64,000 nt of DNA, from the NCBI GenBank assembly GCA_964418595.1, contig CAYQMF010000008.1, positions 1 to 64,000 on the forward strand. Direction: 5' to 3'. Shown here in pieces: positions 54,748 to 63,674 of this stretch. Position numbers and translations under genes: made by a program. Position 1 is the stretch's first letter, and every line of letters begins with the position of its first letter. The notes beneath the pieces were generated by a model that worked only from the letters and a program-made list of their open reading frames with translations, ran no database searches and was not told the DNA's origin. Origin of the DNA: CAYQMF01 sp964418595. GTDB lineage: Bacteria > Planctomycetota > UBA1135 > UBA2386.

Positions 54748-55521
54748 TTGGCACCTCCCGACTCCGGCATCCAGCGCCATCGCCCGCAGGCCTCCTTCGC
54801 CGGCCTCACGCCCATCGCCGAGGCGGACCTCCTTCTCACGGTCGTCGTACCGTGCTTCAACGAAGCCGCGACGGTCGAGGCGCTGGTGCGCCGCGTGCAG
54901 AGCGAGCCCACGCGCAAGGAGATCGTCATCGTCAACGACGGCTCCACCGACGGGACGACCGAGATCCTCGATCGGCTCGGCAAGGAAGACGGCATCCGCG
55001 TGATCCACCAGCCGCGCAACCAGGGCAAGGGCGCCGCCCTGCGCGTGGGGTTTGCGGCGGCGAAGGGCAACGTCGTCGTGATCCAGGACGCCGACCTCGA
55101 GTACGACCCGCACGAGTACGGCGTCCTCCTCAAGCCGATCGTGCAGGGCAAGGCCGACGTCGTGTTCGGCTCGCGCTTCCTGGTGCGCGAGTACGCGCGC
55201 GTACACCTCTACTCGCACTACCTCGGCAACCGCATGCTCACGATGGTCAGCAACATCTGCACGGGGCTGAACCTGACCGACATGGAGACCTGCTACAAGA
55301 TGTTCCGCGCCGAGGTCGTCAAGAAGCTCGACCTGCGCAGCCGGCGCTTCGATGTCGAGCCGGAGATCACCGCGAAGGTGGCGCGCCTCGGCTGCCGGGT
55401 GTACGAAGTCCCCATCTCCTACTCCGGGCGCGACGCGTCCGAGGGCAAGAAGATCCGCTGGCGCGATGGCTTCGGCGCCCTCTGGGCCATCGTGCGCTAC
55501 CGCTTCTGGCGGCCGAGCTGA
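54748..55521 (+). CDS. GT2 family glycosyltransferase, dolichyl/polyprenyl-phosphate sugar type
   Basis: A 257-residue transferase of the DPM1/polyprenol-phosphate type: LTVVVPCFNEAATVEALV, KEIVIVNDGSTDGTTEIL, PRNQGKGAALRVGFAAAKG, VVIQDADLEYDPHEYGVLL and VVFGSRFLV. LTDMETCYKMFRAEVV and PEITAKVARLGCRVYEVPI are typical of the subgroup in bacteria without C-terminal membrane helices. It would load a sugar on a polyprenyl phosphate. The start is uncertain: TTG at 54748 gives a 35-residue lead before the domain, and no ATG is available downstream of the divergent gene's start. lexA follows 16 bases after the stop. Confidence 0.85.
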   Translation: MAPPDSGIQRHRPQASFAGLTPIAEADLLLTVVVPCFNEAATVEALVRRVQSEPTRKEIVIVNDGSTDGTTEILDRLGKEDGIRVIHQPRNQGKGAALRVGFAAAKGNVVVIQDADLEYDPHEYGVLLKPIVQGKADVVFGSRFLVREYARVHLYSHYLGNRMLTMVSNICTGLNLTDMETCYKMFRAEVVKKLDLRSRRFDVEPEITAKVARLGCRVYEVPISYSGRDASEGKKIRWRDGFGALWAIVRYRFWRPS

Positions 55522-55537
55522 ACCCCCTACACACCCC

Positions 55538-56149
55538 ATGGCCTACACCGAGCCCGGCCGCACGCGCGAGAAGGTGTTCCGCTTCGTGCGGGATCGCCTG
55601 CTCGCCGGCTCGCCGCCGACCGTGCGCGAGGTGCAGGAGGCGATGGGCTTCCGCGCGGTCGAGTCGGCGCGCCGCCAGCTCGACGGGCTCGTCGCGGAAG
55701 GCCGGCTGGCCAAGACGCCGGGCCTGTCGCGCAGCTATCGTCTCGCCGAGCGCGGTGGACGCACGCGGCCGCCGGTGCTCGTGCCGATGGTCGGGCGCGT
55801 GCAGGCGGGCAACTGGCACGCGGCCATCGAGAATCCCGACGGCTGGGTCACCCTCGACGGCGAGAGCCGCGGCGACGGTCACTTCGCCCTCGAGGTGCGC
55901 GGCGACAGCATGAGCGGCGCCGCGATCCTGCCGGGCGACGTCGTGATCGTGCGCCGCCAGGAGAAGGCCGAGTCCGGCGACGTGGTCGTCGCGCTGGTGG
56001 GCGAGGAGGCGACCGTGAAGACGCTGCGCCGGCGCGGTCGCCGCATCGAACTCGTGCCCGCCAACCCCAGCTACCCGGTGCTCACCCCCGACCCGAAGGA
56101 CCTCGCGATCCTCGGCAAGGTGGTCGAGGTCCGGCGCCGGCTGGACTGA
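55538..56149 (+). CDS. lexA: LexA repressor
   Basis: A 203-residue SOS repressor. The N-terminal winged helix (PPTVREVQEAMGFRA, VESARRQLDGLVAEGRL) binds DNA. The C-terminal S24 domain has the cleavage site VQAGN (Ala90-Gly91), nucleophile Ser124 in GDSMSG and Lys161 in ATVKTL; the spacings (34 and 37 residues) equal those of E. coli LexA. RecA filaments trigger self-cleavage after DNA damage and free SOS genes. The recognition helix differs from the E. coli type, so the operator may differ too, and I could not identify one. ATG 55538 follows CACCCC. Unusually, the following intergenic region carries strong inverted repeats. Confidence 0.93.
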   Translation: MAYTEPGRTREKVFRFVRDRLLAGSPPTVREVQEAMGFRAVESARRQLDGLVAEGRLAKTPGLSRSYRLAERGGRTRPPVLVPMVGRVQAGNWHAAIENPDGWVTLDGESRGDGHFALEVRGDSMSGAAILPGDVVIVRRQEKAESGDVVVALVGEEATVKTLRRRGRRIELVPANPSYPVLTPDPKDLAILGKVVEVRRRLD

Positions 56150-56257
56150 GAGGCTGTGAGAGAAACCAGAATACAGCCTCTCAGCATGTCCCTGGCGGCC
56201 GCCTCCGCGGCCGCGTCAGAGCCTGAGAGAGGATTCTCAGGCTCTGAGAGGCTGTGA
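56146..56257 (+). promoter_or_regulatory. Alternative-hairpin region between lexA and the pseudouridine synthase gene
   Basis: CTGAGAGGCTGT (56146-56157) pairs perfectly with ACAGCCTCTCAG (56173-56184). TCAGAGCCTGAGA (56216-56228) pairs perfectly with TCTCAGGCTCTGA (56235-56247), loop 6. A third copy of the first arm, CTGAGAGGCTGTGA (56244-56257), can also pair with 56173-56184 and overlaps the second hairpin's 3' arm, so the structures exclude each other. GCGGCCGC occurs twice between them. The first arm includes the lexA stop codon, and the last copy ends two bases before the GTG start of the next gene. This is the geometry of an attenuator or translational switch. Confidence 0.7.
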
Positions 56258-56258
56258 C

Positions 56259-57191
56259 GTGACCGGGCGCCTGCGGCAGACGGTGCGCGTGCCGGCGCAG
56301 GCGGCGGGGACGCTCCTGCTCGACTACCTGTGTGCGCGCTTCGCGTACCACGATCGCGCCACGTGGCAGCGCAAGATCGAGGTCGGCGAGGTCGAACTCG
56401 ACGGCGCGCGCGTGCGCACATCGACCGTGCTGCTGCGCGGCGCGGTGTTGAGCTACGAGCGCGCGCACACCGAGCCGGCCGTGCCTCTCGACGTGCCGGT
56501 GCTGGTGGAAGGCGACGGCTGGATCGCGGTCGACAAGCCTGCCGGCCTGCCGGTGCACGCCGACGGTGCCTTCGTGCGCCACACGCTCGTGCACCAGCTC
56601 ACCGCGCGGCGCGGCGGCACCATCCAGCCGGCGCACCGGCTCGACCGCGAGACCAGCGGCGTGCTCCTCGTCGCCACCGACCGGGCGCGCGCGCGCGACC
56701 TGCAGTTGCAGTTCGCGGAGCGGCGGGTCACCAAGGTCTACCTCGCGGTCGCGCAGGGCGTGATCACCCAAGACGAGCAGCGGATCGAAGACCCGATCGG
56801 CCAAGCACCACGCAGCGAGATCACGATCCGTCGCGCCGCCCTGCCCGGTGGTCAGGAGGCGAGGACCGACCTGCGCGTGCTCCAGCGCGGCAAGACCTGC
56901 ACGCTGGTCGAGGCACACCTGCACACCGGCCGCACCCACCAGATCCGCGTCCACCTCGAAGCCATCGGCCACCCGCTGGTCGGCGAGATCCTGTACGGCC
57001 GTCCCGACGCCGACTACCTCGCCTGGCTGCGGCACGTGAAAGCGGGCGGCGCACCGGCGTGGCGCGAAGGTCGCCCCGTCGACCACCACCTCCTGCACAG
57101 CGCACGGCTGACCTTCGCGGATCGCGACCAGACCCGCACCGTCGAGGCCCCGATGCCGCCCGCGCTGCGGGCGTACCTGGAGGCAAACTGA
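56259..57191 (+). CDS. RluA-type pseudouridine synthase
   Basis: A 310-residue enzyme that isomerises uridine in RNA. It has an S4-like N-terminal region (FAYHDRATWQRKIEVGEVEL), the domain entry GWIAVDKPAGLPVHADG, the catalytic motif HRLDRETSGVLL with the active aspartate, KVYLAVAQG, and LHTGRTHQIRVHLEAIGHP. Substrate (rRNA or tRNA site) cannot be read. GTG 56259 starts two bases after the repeated arm of the upstream hairpin region, so ribosome access to the start could depend on which hairpin forms. The DUF72 gene begins 1 base after the stop. Confidence 0.9.
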   Translation: MTGRLRQTVRVPAQAAGTLLLDYLCARFAYHDRATWQRKIEVGEVELDGARVRTSTVLLRGAVLSYERAHTEPAVPLDVPVLVEGDGWIAVDKPAGLPVHADGAFVRHTLVHQLTARRGGTIQPAHRLDRETSGVLLVATDRARARDLQLQFAERRVTKVYLAVAQGVITQDEQRIEDPIGQAPRSEITIRRAALPGGQEARTDLRVLQRGKTCTLVEAHLHTGRTHQIRVHLEAIGHPLVGEILYGRPDADYLAWLRHVKAGGAPAWREGRPVDHHLLHSARLTFADRDQTRTVEAPMPPALRAYLEAN

Positions 57192-57192
57192 G

Positions 57193-58014
57193 GTGTTGCT
57201 GCACGGCACGTCGAGCTGGTCGGAGAAGAGCTGGAAGGGCGTCTTCTATCCGCCGGGGATGCCGGCCGGCGACTACCTCACCCACTACGCGAGCGTGTTC
57301 CCGGCCGTCGAGGTCGACGCGACCTACTACGCGATCCCCGCGCCTTCGGTGGTCGAGGGCTGGGCGCGCAAGACGCCAGCGGGCTTCAGGCTGTGCGCGA
57401 AGTTCCCGCGCAGCATCGTGCACGGCGGCGACGGTCCACGCCCCGACGCGGCGCGCGTGCTCCTCCCCGCCGCGGTCGGCGACGAGGTGAAGCAATTCCT
57501 CGACGTGATGGCGCTGCTCGGCGACAAGCTCGGGCCGCTCGTGGTGCAGTTGCCGTTCTTCAACCGCGACGCGTTCCCCACTGCGAGGCCCTTCCTCGAT
57601 CGCCTCGACGCGTTCCTCGGCACGTTGCCGCGCGGGTTCCGCTACGCGGTCGAGGTGCGCAACAAGTTCTGGCTGGGCAAGCCGCTCGTCGAAGTGCTGC
57701 GCGCGCACGCCGCGGCGCTGGTGCTCGTCGAGATCGCCTACATGCCCCACCCCGCCGACGTGATGCGGCGGCTGGACGTCGTCACCACCGACTTCGGCTA
57801 CGCGCGGTTGATCGGCGACCGCAAGGCGGTCGACGCGTTGACGGAGACCTTCGACCGGGTCGTGGTCGACCAGACCGCCTCGCTCGAGCGCTGGGCCGGC
57901 GTCCTGCGCGCGCTGATGCCGCACGTGCGCGACGTGTACGTCTTCGCCAACAACCACTACGCGGGGCACGGCCCCGCGACGATCCGGGAGCTGGTGGCGC
58001 GCACGGGAGGGTGA
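57193..58014 (+). CDS. DUF72 family protein
   Basis: A 273-residue protein of the YecE/DUF72 TIM-barrel family. It starts LLHGTSSWSEKSWKGVFYPP and has YASVFPAVEVDATYYAIP, GFRLCAKFPRSIVHGG, LGPLVVQLPFFNR, FRYAVEVRNKFWL and VYVFANNHYAGHGPATI, all family signatures. The function of the family is not established, although it is widely conserved. GTG 57193 follows the pseudouridine synthase stop by one base, so they are translated together, and they probably respond to the same leader hairpins. The length is normal. Confidence 0.9.
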   Translation: MLLHGTSSWSEKSWKGVFYPPGMPAGDYLTHYASVFPAVEVDATYYAIPAPSVVEGWARKTPAGFRLCAKFPRSIVHGGDGPRPDAARVLLPAAVGDEVKQFLDVMALLGDKLGPLVVQLPFFNRDAFPTARPFLDRLDAFLGTLPRGFRYAVEVRNKFWLGKPLVEVLRAHAAALVLVEIAYMPHPADVMRRLDVVTTDFGYARLIGDRKAVDALTETFDRVVVDQTASLERWAGVLRALMPHVRDVYVFANNHYAGHGPATIRELVARTGG

Positions 58015-58080
58015 GGGCGATTCAGGAAGGCTCCCCGCCCGCGCCGATCTGGTAGAAGATCCCCCCCTCCCGACCCGCGA

Positions 58081-59541
58081 ATGGCCCGCACCCCCCTCCA
58101 GCGCACGCTCCTGGCCGCGCGCCTGCTCTTCCTCGGCGGCAGTCTCGGCGGCGTGGGCTACTACACCCTGCTCGCGACGGCACCCGCGTGGGTCGACGCC
58201 AAGCGCGATCGGTGGGTGCAGAAGGACACGTGGGAGCTGGACGACACGGTGCAGCGCCTCGAGCGCCTCGCCAACCGCAACCCCGACGCCAACCTCCCGG
58301 CGCTCGAGCAGTTCGTGCGCGACCTCGGCAACATCCGCCCGGAGGACCGGGTCATGCCCATCGCGCGCAGGGCGCTCGCCGCGATCGCTCGGATCGAGGA
58401 GAACCGCGGCAACGACGCGGCGGCGATCGCCGCGGTCGCGCGCTCCCTCGTGCTGCAACCCAACGACCTGCCGGGGCAGACCCAGCACGCCCGCCTCCTG
58501 TGCAAGAGCCAGGCGACCCAGGCGGAAGGCTTGTTCCGCCTGCGCGAACTCAACCGCCAGTTGCCGGAGGTGTCGTTCATCGCCGATGCCCTCGCCGGCG
58601 AACTGCGCCGCGGTGGCGATGTGGCCGGTGCGTTCGAGGCCCTCGCGGCCCTCGATGCCAGCGCGCCGCTCTCGACCTGGCGGGTCCGCCCGCTCGACTT
58701 CCCGCACTTCATGGAGATGTCGGCACGGCCGAGCGGCGAAGGCCTGACGATGACGTTCGGCATCCCGGGCGGCATGGACGGCTTCTTCCTCGAGCCGCCC
58801 GCCTACATCGGGATGCGGGTGAGCGGCGCGCGCATCCGCGCCACGAACCAGGCGGGCTCCGCCGAGGTGCCGCTCGTCGACGTGGTGACGAAGCTGCACG
58901 GCCTCAACCGCGTCGGCGCCGACCTGCACCCGCTGTGGAACGTGCACGGGCACATCGAGATCAGGATCCCGCACCTGCCGCCCGCGTGGGAACACACGAT
59001 CACGATCACCGCCAACGTCGAACTCGCGCCGTCGCCCGGGATGCTCGACCTCGCGGCCGACCCGCGCGCGATGCCGCTGGCCCGAGAGCGCGCCGCGGCC
59101 GGCGACCCGGCGATGCTGACCGCCATCGAGCGCGCCCGCGCGCGGGCACATCCGCTGGCGGAGTTCGAGTTCTATTGGGCGGACGGCGACGGCTTCTCCG
59201 CCGAACGCAACGCCAAGACCTTGGGGATGGTGCAGGCCTTCGAGGGTGAGCTGCGCTTCGAAGCGGTGGGCGCACCGCAGGGGAACGCGAGGATCATCCG
59301 GCTCGACTTCCCGATGCCCGGCCCGGAGCCGCGCGAGTTCACGCTCCAGCACATCGAGGTCGTCGACGCGACCGGGGTGATCGACGTGCCGGTCACGGCC
59401 GACTCGTACCAGGAGGTCAACCAGATGCGGCGCACGGCCAATGGCCTCGTCGCGTCGGGCAGCGACCCGTACGTGGTGCTGAAGCTGCCCCGCCGCGCCG
59501 AAGGCCTGCAGCGCGCAACCGCACGGGGGACGACCCGATGA
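58081..59541 (+). CDS. Membrane-anchored protein preceding the CotH gene
   Basis: A 486-residue protein with one N-terminal membrane helix (LLAARLLFLGGSLGGVGYYTLL). Residues 40-210 are helical and repeat-like (VMPIARRALAAIARIEENRG, AAIAAVARSLVLQPNDLPGQ, GDVAGAFEALAALDAS), similar to TPR arrays. The remainder is beta-rich, with HFMEMSARPSGEGLTMTFGI and FEFYWADGDGFSAERN, and two strands containing ITITANVELAP and IRLDFPMPGPEPREFTLQHI. The ATGA overlap with the CotH gene indicates a common complex or membrane unit. I do not recognise the family. A Pro-rich leader of 66 bases separates it from the DUF72 gene. Confidence 0.75.
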   Translation: MARTPLQRTLLAARLLFLGGSLGGVGYYTLLATAPAWVDAKRDRWVQKDTWELDDTVQRLERLANRNPDANLPALEQFVRDLGNIRPEDRVMPIARRALAAIARIEENRGNDAAAIAAVARSLVLQPNDLPGQTQHARLLCKSQATQAEGLFRLRELNRQLPEVSFIADALAGELRRGGDVAGAFEALAALDASAPLSTWRVRPLDFPHFMEMSARPSGEGLTMTFGIPGGMDGFFLEPPAYIGMRVSGARIRATNQAGSAEVPLVDVVTKLHGLNRVGADLHPLWNVHGHIEIRIPHLPPAWEHTITITANVELAPSPGMLDLAADPRAMPLARERAAAGDPAMLTAIERARARAHPLAEFEFYWADGDGFSAERNAKTLGMVQAFEGELRFEAVGAPQGNARIIRLDFPMPGPEPREFTLQHIEVVDATGVIDVPVTADSYQEVNQMRRTANGLVASGSDPYVVLKLPRRAEGLQRATARGTTR

Positions 59542-62342
59542 ACACCGTCTTCGCGGTGCTGTGCGCCATCTGGCGCTACAGCCTGCTCGTCACGCTGCCG
59601 GTGACGATCTTCTTCGGGGTGTGGCTCTCCCGCACGGAGCGCGACTTCGCGCAGTTCCGGATGCGGCACACGCCGCTGGTCGGCTACGCGTACACCGACA
59701 TCGCCGACGCGCACTTCGCGCAGATGGTCAACCGCATGGTGCTGTCGGCGACGTCGGTCCTCGGGAGCCAGCGCGACGATCGCGACCTCCGCGTCCTGCA
59801 CCTGCGGGCCGACGAGTCTGCGCTCGCGCAGCTCGACTCCGATCTCCCCGACTCGGGCTTCCAGTTCGTGAAGGGCGAGATCCTGACCGGGGACGGCGCT
59901 CTCTCCTGCCGGTTGCGCTACCGCGGCGACACGGCCGTGCACTGGGGGTACCCGAAGAAGTCGTGGCGCGTGAAAATGGCCGGGGGCGCGATGTGGGAGG
60001 GGCTCGCGTCGTTCAACCTGCTCGCGCCGAAGCTCGCCTGCCACCTGAACAACTTCCTCGGCTACCGCCTCGCCTCGATCATGGGGCTGATCGCGCCGCG
60101 CGCCGAGCTTGTCGAAGTGACCCTCAACGGCATGCCGATGGGCGTGCACTTGATGGTCGAGCAGCTCGAGGAGTCGACCCTGCGCGCGCACGGCGTGATG
60201 CCGGGGGACGTGTACTCCGGGGAGTTGATCGGGCGCGACCGACGCGAGCGGCTGTACCCCTCGGTGTTCCGCTACCCGGGCACCTGGACCAAGATCGCCA
60301 TCAACAACCACTACCCCGCCGATGCCAAGCCCGCCCTGCTCCGGCTGGCGCGCCTCGCACTGGAGACACCGAGCGAGGCCCAGCACGCGCAACTGGCGGC
60401 GCTGCTCGATCTCGAGGCCTGGGGACGGTTCAGCGCCTACGAGACGCTGGCCCAGACGTGGCACTACGACAGTGCCCACAACTGGCGCCTGTTCTGGGAC
60501 AGCAACCGCGGCAAGATCGTGCCGCTGGTCTGGGATCCCGTCGCCTACCACGACAACTGGGTCGCCCCCGGGGACTACTCGCCGGAGGTCGTCGTCAGCC
60601 ACCTGCACCTCGCCCTGTTCGCGAACGGCGAGTTCCTGCGCGAACGGCAGCGCGCGTTCGCCGAGTTCTTCGCGACCGGCAAGGACCGCGAGTTCTTCGC
60701 GCTCTTCGACGCCACCCGGCCCCCGCTCGAACGCGCCGTGGCGGGCGATCCCATCGGCCGGCCGACCTCGAAGCCGACGATCCTGGCGGCGATCGCCAAC
60801 CTGCGCGCGGTGACGACCCGGGTCTTCGAGGCGACGCGTGCGGAGTACCTCGGCTCCGGCGGTAGCGTGCAGTACGCCCGCGGCGGCGACGACGAGCTGA
60901 CGCTGCAGGTGACCGGACGCATCCCCGTCGACGATGTCGTGCTGCGCTTCGACCATCCGGTGACCCAGACGCCGCGTTTCGCCGTGCGCACCTGGCGCGA
61001 TGGCGAGCCACAGCACGTCGACGTGTCGGGCGCCGCGTCGACGCGCGGGTCGGAGGTCACCTTGAATCTCGGGCTCCTCGCACCCCTGCAGCCGCAGTTC
61101 GCGCTCACCTTCTCGCCGGAGAACTGCAACCGTCGCCGGCCGAAGGTGGGGCACTACGAGCTGCTCGCCAGTGGCGGCAGCTTGGCCGACCTGCGCGACG
61201 TGCATGTGCGGCGTGCCGGCCATGACCAGCCCGCGCAACGGGTCGATGCCTTGCCGAGGCAGGACATCGCCGAGCTGTTCCTCGCCGTCGCGCCGGCGCC
61301 GGTGCGCACCGCCACGGTCGTTAGCGGGCGCATCCTCATCGAGGGTGACCACGAGGTCCTCGGCGACGTGGTGATCGAGCCGGGCACGACCGTCGCCATG
61401 GCGCCGGGAGCCAACCTGCGATTCTGGGGGCGGGTGCTCGCGGAGGGCACGGAGGCGGCACCGATCCAGTTCGTGCCGGCGACCGAGGGGCAGGCGCCCT
61501 GGGGGGTGGTGACGCTGCAGGGCCAGGGCTGCAGAGGCTCGCGCCTGCGCCACTGCCACTTCGCGCTCGGCAGCGGCTGGAAACAGCCGCTGTGGGAGTA
61601 CTCGGCGATGTTCAACGTGCACGACGCCGACGACGTGCACCTCGTCGACTGCCGCTTCCGCGACAGCCAGGTCGTCGACGACATGGTGCACGTGATCCTC
61701 TGCGACCGGCTGGAGATGGTGCGCTGCGTGTTCGAGCGCTCGCTGTCCGACGCGGTCGACCTCGACATCTGCACGGCTGTCGTGCGCGACTGCGTGTTCC
61801 GTGCGTCGGGCAACGACTCACTCGACCTGATGACCTGCAAGGTCGTGGTCACCGACACCCTGTTCGAGGACGCGGGCGACAAGGGGATCTCCGTGGGCGA
61901 GGGCTCGTGGCTGCTGACCCTCGGCTCGACCTTCCGGCGCTGCAACATCGGCACGCAGGGCAAGGACAGCTCGCGCGGCGCCTACTACAACTGCGAGTTC
62001 GACGCCTGCAACATCGCCGTCGACTGCTACCAGAAGAACTGGCGGTACCACGACGGCGGACACCTCGCCTTCTACAAGTCGCGCTTCGTGAACACGAACA
62101 CGAGCCTCACGGCCGACACGCACTCGAGCATCCGGCTGTCCGACTGCTACACCGACTTCGCCTGGCCAGCGAACTCGCAGGTCCGGTTCGATGCGCTCTG
62201 CGATCGGGAGGCGCGCGACGTGGCGCGCGAGAACAAGCCGCTGCCCTTCCCGTCGGAACTCGGCTCGCTCGTCGAGCAGGGTGCCGCGCCGTTCCAGTCG
62301 GTGGTGCCCGGCGTGCGTGGTCCGGCGCCCGCGCCCCGCTGA
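59538..62342 (+). CDS. CotH-kinase-type protein with right-handed beta-helix C-terminal half
   Basis: A 934-residue protein with one N-terminal membrane helix (YSLLVTLPVTIFFGVWL). Residues about 110-430 are a CotH-type atypical kinase: CRLRYRGDTAVHWGYPKKSWRVKM (as RLRYRGDTAVHWG, KKSWRVKM), FNLLAPKLACHLNNFLGYRL, PRAELVEVTLNGMPMGVHL, QLEESTLRAHG, and the metal-binding loop WDPVAYHDN. From about 600 there is a beta-helix with RILIEGDHEVLGDVVIEPG, VHLVDCRFRDSQVVDD and LEMVRCVFERSLSDAVDLD. CotH phosphorylates spore-coat proteins in Bacillus; the target here is unknown. The gene overlaps its neighbours on both sides. Confidence 0.88.
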   Translation: MNTVFAVLCAIWRYSLLVTLPVTIFFGVWLSRTERDFAQFRMRHTPLVGYAYTDIADAHFAQMVNRMVLSATSVLGSQRDDRDLRVLHLRADESALAQLDSDLPDSGFQFVKGEILTGDGALSCRLRYRGDTAVHWGYPKKSWRVKMAGGAMWEGLASFNLLAPKLACHLNNFLGYRLASIMGLIAPRAELVEVTLNGMPMGVHLMVEQLEESTLRAHGVMPGDVYSGELIGRDRRERLYPSVFRYPGTWTKIAINNHYPADAKPALLRLARLALETPSEAQHAQLAALLDLEAWGRFSAYETLAQTWHYDSAHNWRLFWDSNRGKIVPLVWDPVAYHDNWVAPGDYSPEVVVSHLHLALFANGEFLRERQRAFAEFFATGKDREFFALFDATRPPLERAVAGDPIGRPTSKPTILAAIANLRAVTTRVFEATRAEYLGSGGSVQYARGGDDELTLQVTGRIPVDDVVLRFDHPVTQTPRFAVRTWRDGEPQHVDVSGAASTRGSEVTLNLGLLAPLQPQFALTFSPENCNRRRPKVGHYELLASGGSLADLRDVHVRRAGHDQPAQRVDALPRQDIAELFLAVAPAPVRTATVVSGRILIEGDHEVLGDVVIEPGTTVAMAPGANLRFWGRVLAEGTEAAPIQFVPATEGQAPWGVVTLQGQGCRGSRLRHCHFALGSGWKQPLWEYSAMFNVHDADDVHLVDCRFRDSQVVDDMVHVILCDRLEMVRCVFERSLSDAVDLDICTAVVRDCVFRASGNDSLDLMTCKVVVTDTLFEDAGDKGISVGEGSWLLTLGSTFRRCNIGTQGKDSSRGAYYNCEFDACNIAVDCYQKNWRYHDGGHLAFYKSRFVNTNTSLTADTHSSIRLSDCYTDFAWPANSQVRFDALCDREARDVARENKPLPFPSELGSLVEQGAAPFQSVVPGVRGPAPAPR

Positions 62343-63547
62343 TGGACCTGCCGCCGCCGTCCCCCTTCGCCCGCCACTGGCGCCTCGACCCCGACGTGGT
62401 GTTCCTCAACCACGGCTCGTTCGGAGCGTGCCCCGTCGCCGTGCTCGAAGCGCAGCACGAGTGGCGGCAACGCATGGAGCGAGAGCCGGTACGGTTCCTG
62501 CACCGCGAACTCGAGACGCATCTCGACGCCGCGCGCGAGCGGCTGGCCGGGTTCCTGCGCGCCGATGCCGACGACCTCGCCTTCGTGGCCAACGCCACCG
62601 TCGGCGTGAACACCATCCTGCGCTCGCTCACCCTCGCGGCCGGCGACGAGGTCGTGACCACGAACCACGAATACAACGCCTGCCGCAACGCGCTCGACGA
62701 CGTGGTGGCGAAGGCCGGGGCTCGGGTGGTGCAGGCGCAGATCGGCTTTCCCGGCTGCACGCGCGAGCAGGTGATCGAGGCGGTGACCGGGGCCCTCTCG
62801 CCACGCACGCGCCTCGTCCTCATCGACCACGTGACGAGTCCGACCGGGCTCGTGCTGCCGGTGGGAGAAGTGATTGCCATCGCGCGCGCGCGCGGCATCG
62901 AGATCCTTGTCGACGGTGCGCACGCACCGGGGATGCTCGACCTCGACCTCCGGCGGCTCGGCGCCACCTACTACACCGGCAACTGCCACAAGTGGCTGTG
63001 CGCGCCGAAGGGTGCGGCCTTCCTGTGGGTGCGCCGCGATCGCCAGCCCGGCGTCCGGCCGCTCGTCATCAGCCACGGCGCCAACTCGCCGCGTGCCGAC
63101 CGCAGCCGCTTCCGCCTCGAATTCGACTTCACCGGCACCGGCGACTACACGCCGTTCCTCACCGTGCCGACCGCGCTCGACGCGATGGCTGGCATGCTCC
63201 CGGGCGGGTTCACCGAACTGCGCGCGCACAACCACGCGCTGGTGCGCTACGGCCGCAACCTTCTGTGCGACACCCTGGGGATCACCGTGCCGGCCCCGGA
63301 TGCGATGCTCGGCTCGTTGGCGGCGGTGCCCCTTCCGGATGCCGCCCTGCCGCCGGTTCCACCACATGGGCTCGACACGCTCCAGGTGCGGCTGTTCGCC
63401 GAACACCGCATCGAGGTTCCGGTCCCATCGTGGCCCGCACGGCCGCGGCGGCTGCTCCGCATCTCGGCCCAGATCTACAACTCGAAGGCCCAGTACGACC
63501 ACCTCGCGCGGGCTCTCGCCGCCAACCTGGCTCGCGCGTCACGCTGA
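62342..63547 (+). CDS. Class V aminotransferase (isopenicillin-N-epimerase-like)
   Basis: A 401-residue PLP enzyme. It opens HWRLDPDVVFLNHGSFGACP, has VTTNHEYNACRNALDDVV, LVLIDHVTSPTGLVLPV, the PLP aspartate in ILVDGAHAPGMLDLDLRRL and the Schiff-base lysine in YYTGNCHKWLCAPKGAAFL. Members epimerise or desulfurate amino-acid derivatives such as isopenicillin N or ergothioneine precursors; substrate unknown. The start overlaps the CotH stop by TGATG, an unexpected link between a PLP enzyme and a CotH kinase, and suggests that it modifies a small molecule for the same surface pathway. Confidence 0.88.
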   Translation: MDLPPPSPFARHWRLDPDVVFLNHGSFGACPVAVLEAQHEWRQRMEREPVRFLHRELETHLDAARERLAGFLRADADDLAFVANATVGVNTILRSLTLAAGDEVVTTNHEYNACRNALDDVVAKAGARVVQAQIGFPGCTREQVIEAVTGALSPRTRLVLIDHVTSPTGLVLPVGEVIAIARARGIEILVDGAHAPGMLDLDLRRLGATYYTGNCHKWLCAPKGAAFLWVRRDRQPGVRPLVISHGANSPRADRSRFRLEFDFTGTGDYTPFLTVPTALDAMAGMLPGGFTELRAHNHALVRYGRNLLCDTLGITVPAPDAMLGSLAAVPLPDAALPPVPPHGLDTLQVRLFAEHRIEVPVPSWPARPRRLLRISAQIYNSKAQYDHLARALAANLARASR

Positions 63548-63674
63548 GGGCAACCGGCCGCATCGGCTCGATGGCATGGGTTCAAGCCATGGTCGTCCGC
63601 CCGCCGACATGAGCAGGGACGGCGCGCTGGTTCGTGCCGTCGTCGTCGGCATACTTGGCGCCCCGCCGCTCCCC

